From the NCBI GenBank assembly GCA_034509925.1, contig CM067533.1:4402035-4466034 (forward strand): a DNA stretch of 64,000 nt, written 5' to 3'. This stretch comes from Hirudinaria manillensis. Its lineage: Eukaryota > Annelida > Clitellata > Hirudinida > Hirudinidae. Positions 61,490 to 64,000 of the stretch are shown here, piece after piece. The position numbers and the translations under genes were made by a program. The notes below the pieces were generated by a model. That model did not search any database. It saw nothing but the letters and a program-made list of their open reading frames with translations, and had not been told where the DNA came from. The stretch's first letter is position 1. Each line of letters starts with the position of its first letter.

Positions 61490-63090
61490 TATTTCAAAGT
61501 ATCTGTTATACATGGATAAAACTAATTTTTTCTGAAGTCCAATTTCATCTCCTTCCAAGCGGCCCTGATAACATCTTCCAGCTCTAATTTTGAATGAATT
61601 TGTCTTTTATACCGCTCGTGATGACTTACCCCAAGCATTTTCAATTGGATCGGGATCAGGTGAACGAGCTGGCCAACTCAAAACATTTATGTTTTTTCCG
61701 GGAAGAAGTATCTTGACGTATAAGAAGTAGAATATAAGTAAATAGAAGTATATAGAAGTATAGTAAGTTTCGAGGTGTAGATAGGAACGTTGTCTTGTTG
61801 GAATATAAAATTAAGCCCATGGTTTCCTCTCTGAAAATGGTAGGAGATTATTAGTCAATACTTGGATATAGTCGGCTGAGGTTTTTGTTCCTTGAAGAAT
61901 GGCCAAATCAGAGACTCCATCATGCAAAATTCCTGCCCAAATCACGAATGTTCCAGCTCCACGATTTCTGCAAAAAAAAAGACTCTCTCTTTTCTCAGTT
62001 CATGGTTATTTATACATTTTCTTTTTCATCAGAAAACATTATATTGGCCCACCATTTTCTGTTCGAGAGCATTGCTTTTGCCCATTGAATTCTGGCAACA
62101 TTGTGATGTTCTTGCAGAGCTGGAACTTTTAATATTTTTTCATGCTTTAAACATGGTGACATAACCAGGTCCATCGAGAAGCGTGTGAGGTCACAAGAGC
62201 AGCAGTCTCCAAAGCAAACTCGCGCACGATAGCGGATAAAAGCGGATAGGTGTGCAAATCTGTTGATGGACCCGGAAGCGAAAGAATATCGGGCAGACCT
62301 CTTCCCCATCGAAGCTGATGCTAGTGGCATAGTTGGCAGGTCGAGCAGAAGCGGCTTCATTCTGGATATGATACATGAGGAGCCAGAAGAAGTCTTACGA
62401 AGCCATTGCAGGAAAGCCGGAGAAAGACGTCGTTCTCCGGCAAGTAGGATTGAGGCGATCGTACAACAAAGCCGATGAGAACCTCGCATAGTCGAAGAGT
62501 GCAGACAAAAAGCAGGTAGCATGCGAAATGCCATTGAGAGCTTTCGCAGTGCAGCGGCGGCATAGAAAGACCAACGAGTGCCTTTCATAGCCGACAATAA
62601 ATGTTGGGTTCATAAAGTCCAAAACCGACAGGACACCCGGCTGATCACCGGATGCGTCCCGCCGCCAAAAAAAGTAGAGACCCAAAGGGCCGAAACGTTT
62701 GAAGACGGGGGAATCTCCTCTGAGGATCCCTGTCTGAGTTCCAAGACTGACTAATAAGAAAATACTGCTGCCATTTAAGTAATTTAATACTGAACTTTTA
62801 CACACAGTTAAATTTAACACTGTTCTTAGCTGATTTGCTGCAGAAAATATACCTGATGATGTTTTCCTCACTAGCGACTGCTACACGCTCTTTGTTGGCA
62901 GACAGTTTCTTCATTCCGGGGGATTTCTTGCTTTCATAAGTTTCAGATACATTCAAATAATTAGATTTATTGAGCTCTTTAGCAATCATCGGACGTGAAT
63001 GATTAGCTTTCCTGAATTTGTTATAATCTGTTCCTTCTCGTTTTCAAACAAAGTTTTACCTCTACCCATCATTAAACTATAATGTAACGT
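61490..63090 (-). mobile_element. Tc1-like transposon split by a nested LINE
   Basis: Minus-strand transposase in two blocks. The N-terminal part (63090-62770) starts MMGRGKTLFENEKEQI and, in shifted frames, has PMIAKELNKSNYL, KKLSANKERV and NLTVCKSSVLNYLN. The C-terminal part (62160-61500) has ARIQWAKAMLSNRKWW, IMFSDEKENV, then FQQDNVPIYTSK and a WPARSPDPDPIENAW-like block near 61670. The piece between, 62163-62768, is an opposite-strand LINE tail, so one transposon has been cut by a later insertion. Confidence 0.75.
62163..62768 (+). mobile_element. Endonuclease-bearing LINE 3' part, nested in a Tc1 relic
   Basis: The plus-strand ORF (62263-62478) has DPEAKEYRADLFPIEADASG followed by IVGRSSRSG, which is the decayed FPIEVGCRGFVGRS signature of the C-terminal nuclease region. 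The 3' tail follows: ACCGACAGGACACCCGGCTG, ATCACCGGATGCGTCCCGCC, CAAAGGGCCGAAACGTTTGA and GAGGATCCCTGTCTGAG (62625-62735). It shows that the tail block belongs to this LINE family. Confidence 0.75.
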
Positions 63091-63386
63091 TTAGCAAGGT
63101 TGCTCCATAGTAACGTATTTTGCTTTACGTGCTTTATTCTACGAAATAATCAGCAACATGTGGTAGCCATATGACTACTTACGTCACTTTTGTCACTTAT
63201 TTCCTCGTATTATTAAGGCAAGAAGGTGAATTGTGACCACCTCCTATTTGCCGTAGTTTCCATGCCCTCTGTTAAAGAAGAAACTTGGTCTTACGGTGCC
63301 GTGTCATGACCTTCAACTTTCTCGGTTGAGACGCCTGTGGTCACCCCTCTAGCGATCGAGAAACCCGTGGCCTTTATGGCTGTGGC

Positions 63387-63627
63387 CAGTGATGGGGAGT
63401 ATTTGAAATCAAACGATTTGAAATCGCAATTTCAATTTAAATTGTTTTTCTGGGTGTGATTTTGAATTGATTTTAATTAAAAAAAACTGTGATTTTCATG
63501 ATTTTCAAAATTATAAAATCAACATCAAAATTTTTTCCCAAAAATGATTTTGATTTTAAATCATTGTAGCTGCCTTTGATTTGATTTGGATTTCAAATCA
63601 CTATGCTAGTGATTTTCCCCATCACTG
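63387..63627. mobile_element. hAT-type miniature element
   Basis: 241 bp with inverted ends CAGTGATGGGGA and TCCCCATCACTG. The flanking 8-mers GCTGTGGC (63379-63386) and GTTGTGGC (63628-63635) differ at one base, as for a hAT target duplication. The inside is a chain of GATTTTGATTT-like units that can fold back on themselves. Non-coding. Confidence 0.85.
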
Positions 63628-63859
63628 GTTGTGGCCCTTAAGGCCTCAGCGAATAGAGCTTCCATGGCCTCTTCGATCATGGTTTTCGTGGCATCTTCTG
63701 ACGTGGTCTTCGTGGTCTAAGGGTTTAGAGATATCATTTCTTGCACTTCCGGATCGAGAAACTGTTTGGCGTAATAAACAAAATCAAAAACATTATTCCG
63801 AAAAAAAAATCTCCTTACCAACTTGTATTTCGACCAACTAGAACCAACTTATTCGGGCG

Positions 63860-64000
63860 TGTTTACTATTGGACAACAGAGTCCAAGCATAGATATTATC
63901 TATTTCGACTTCCAGAAAGCCAATGACTCCGTCTCATACCAAAAGTTGTTCCATGAATTAAAATTACATGTCATCACTGCTAACTTACTTTTATGCATCG
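63860..64000 (+). mobile_element. LINE reverse transcriptase, cut by the window end
   Basis: The plus strand reads SIDIIYFDFQKANDSVSYQK then LFHELKLHVITANLLLCI. This is the first catalytic palm motif (YLDFQKAFDSVPH in relatives) of a CR1/jockey-type reverse transcriptase. It continues beyond the window. Confidence 0.75.

Overview
The window is animal nuclear DNA: AT-rich, with short-exon split genes using GT-AG introns (from 68 bp to several kb), packed with relics of many transposon classes. The HAND and EGR regulators point to a bilaterian. The Tc1 copies and an endonuclease-bearing LINE resemble families common in aquatic invertebrates such as copepods, but this is a weak inference and I cannot name the species.

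Six host genes can be built exon by exon with matching splice phases: an ACBD3/GCP60-like Golgi protein (minus, 712-8007, 11 exons); PSMC3IP/HOP2, a meiotic recombination factor (plus, 12582-16722, 2 exons); HAND, a bHLH regulator (plus, 23825-24738, 2 exons); a divergent CK1/TTBK-like protein kinase spread over 14 kb (plus, 33452-47320, 6 exons); TMEM19 (plus, 52360-53698, 6 exons); and an EGR-family zinc-finger factor (minus, 54279-55762, 2 exons), convergent with TMEM19 and preceded by a TATA box and a perfect CRE. The genes have unrelated jobs and do not form a functional cluster.

Layout: 0-8 kb ACBD3 with Tc1 and LINE relics in its 4.1 kb intron; 8-12 kb broken LINE of the restriction-like-endonuclease type, one piece carrying a TCCA microsatellite; 12.5-16.7 kb PSMC3IP with a CR1-like tail in its intron; 17.5-21.8 kb a chain of DNA transposons (hAT with perfect 8-bp target duplication, pogo/Tigger, hAT miniature) and a LINE; 23.8-24.7 kb HAND; 28.8-31.9 kb a short LTR element with a SAP-domain ORF plus a solo LTR of the same family; 33-47 kb the kinase gene whose introns hold hAT, Tc1, LINE and Helitron copies; 48.9-51.9 kb a copia-type LTR fossil; 52.3-55.9 kb TMEM19 and EGR; 57-64 kb nested LINE and Tc1 relics and a hAT miniature.

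Most unusual: the CK1-like kinase seems to have lost most of its activation segment while keeping the other catalytic motifs, and its first three exons lie between diverged inverted repeat arms. Also of note are an unclassified ~120-bp dispersed repeat, the SAP-domain LTR element, and a conserved LINE 3' tail present four times.
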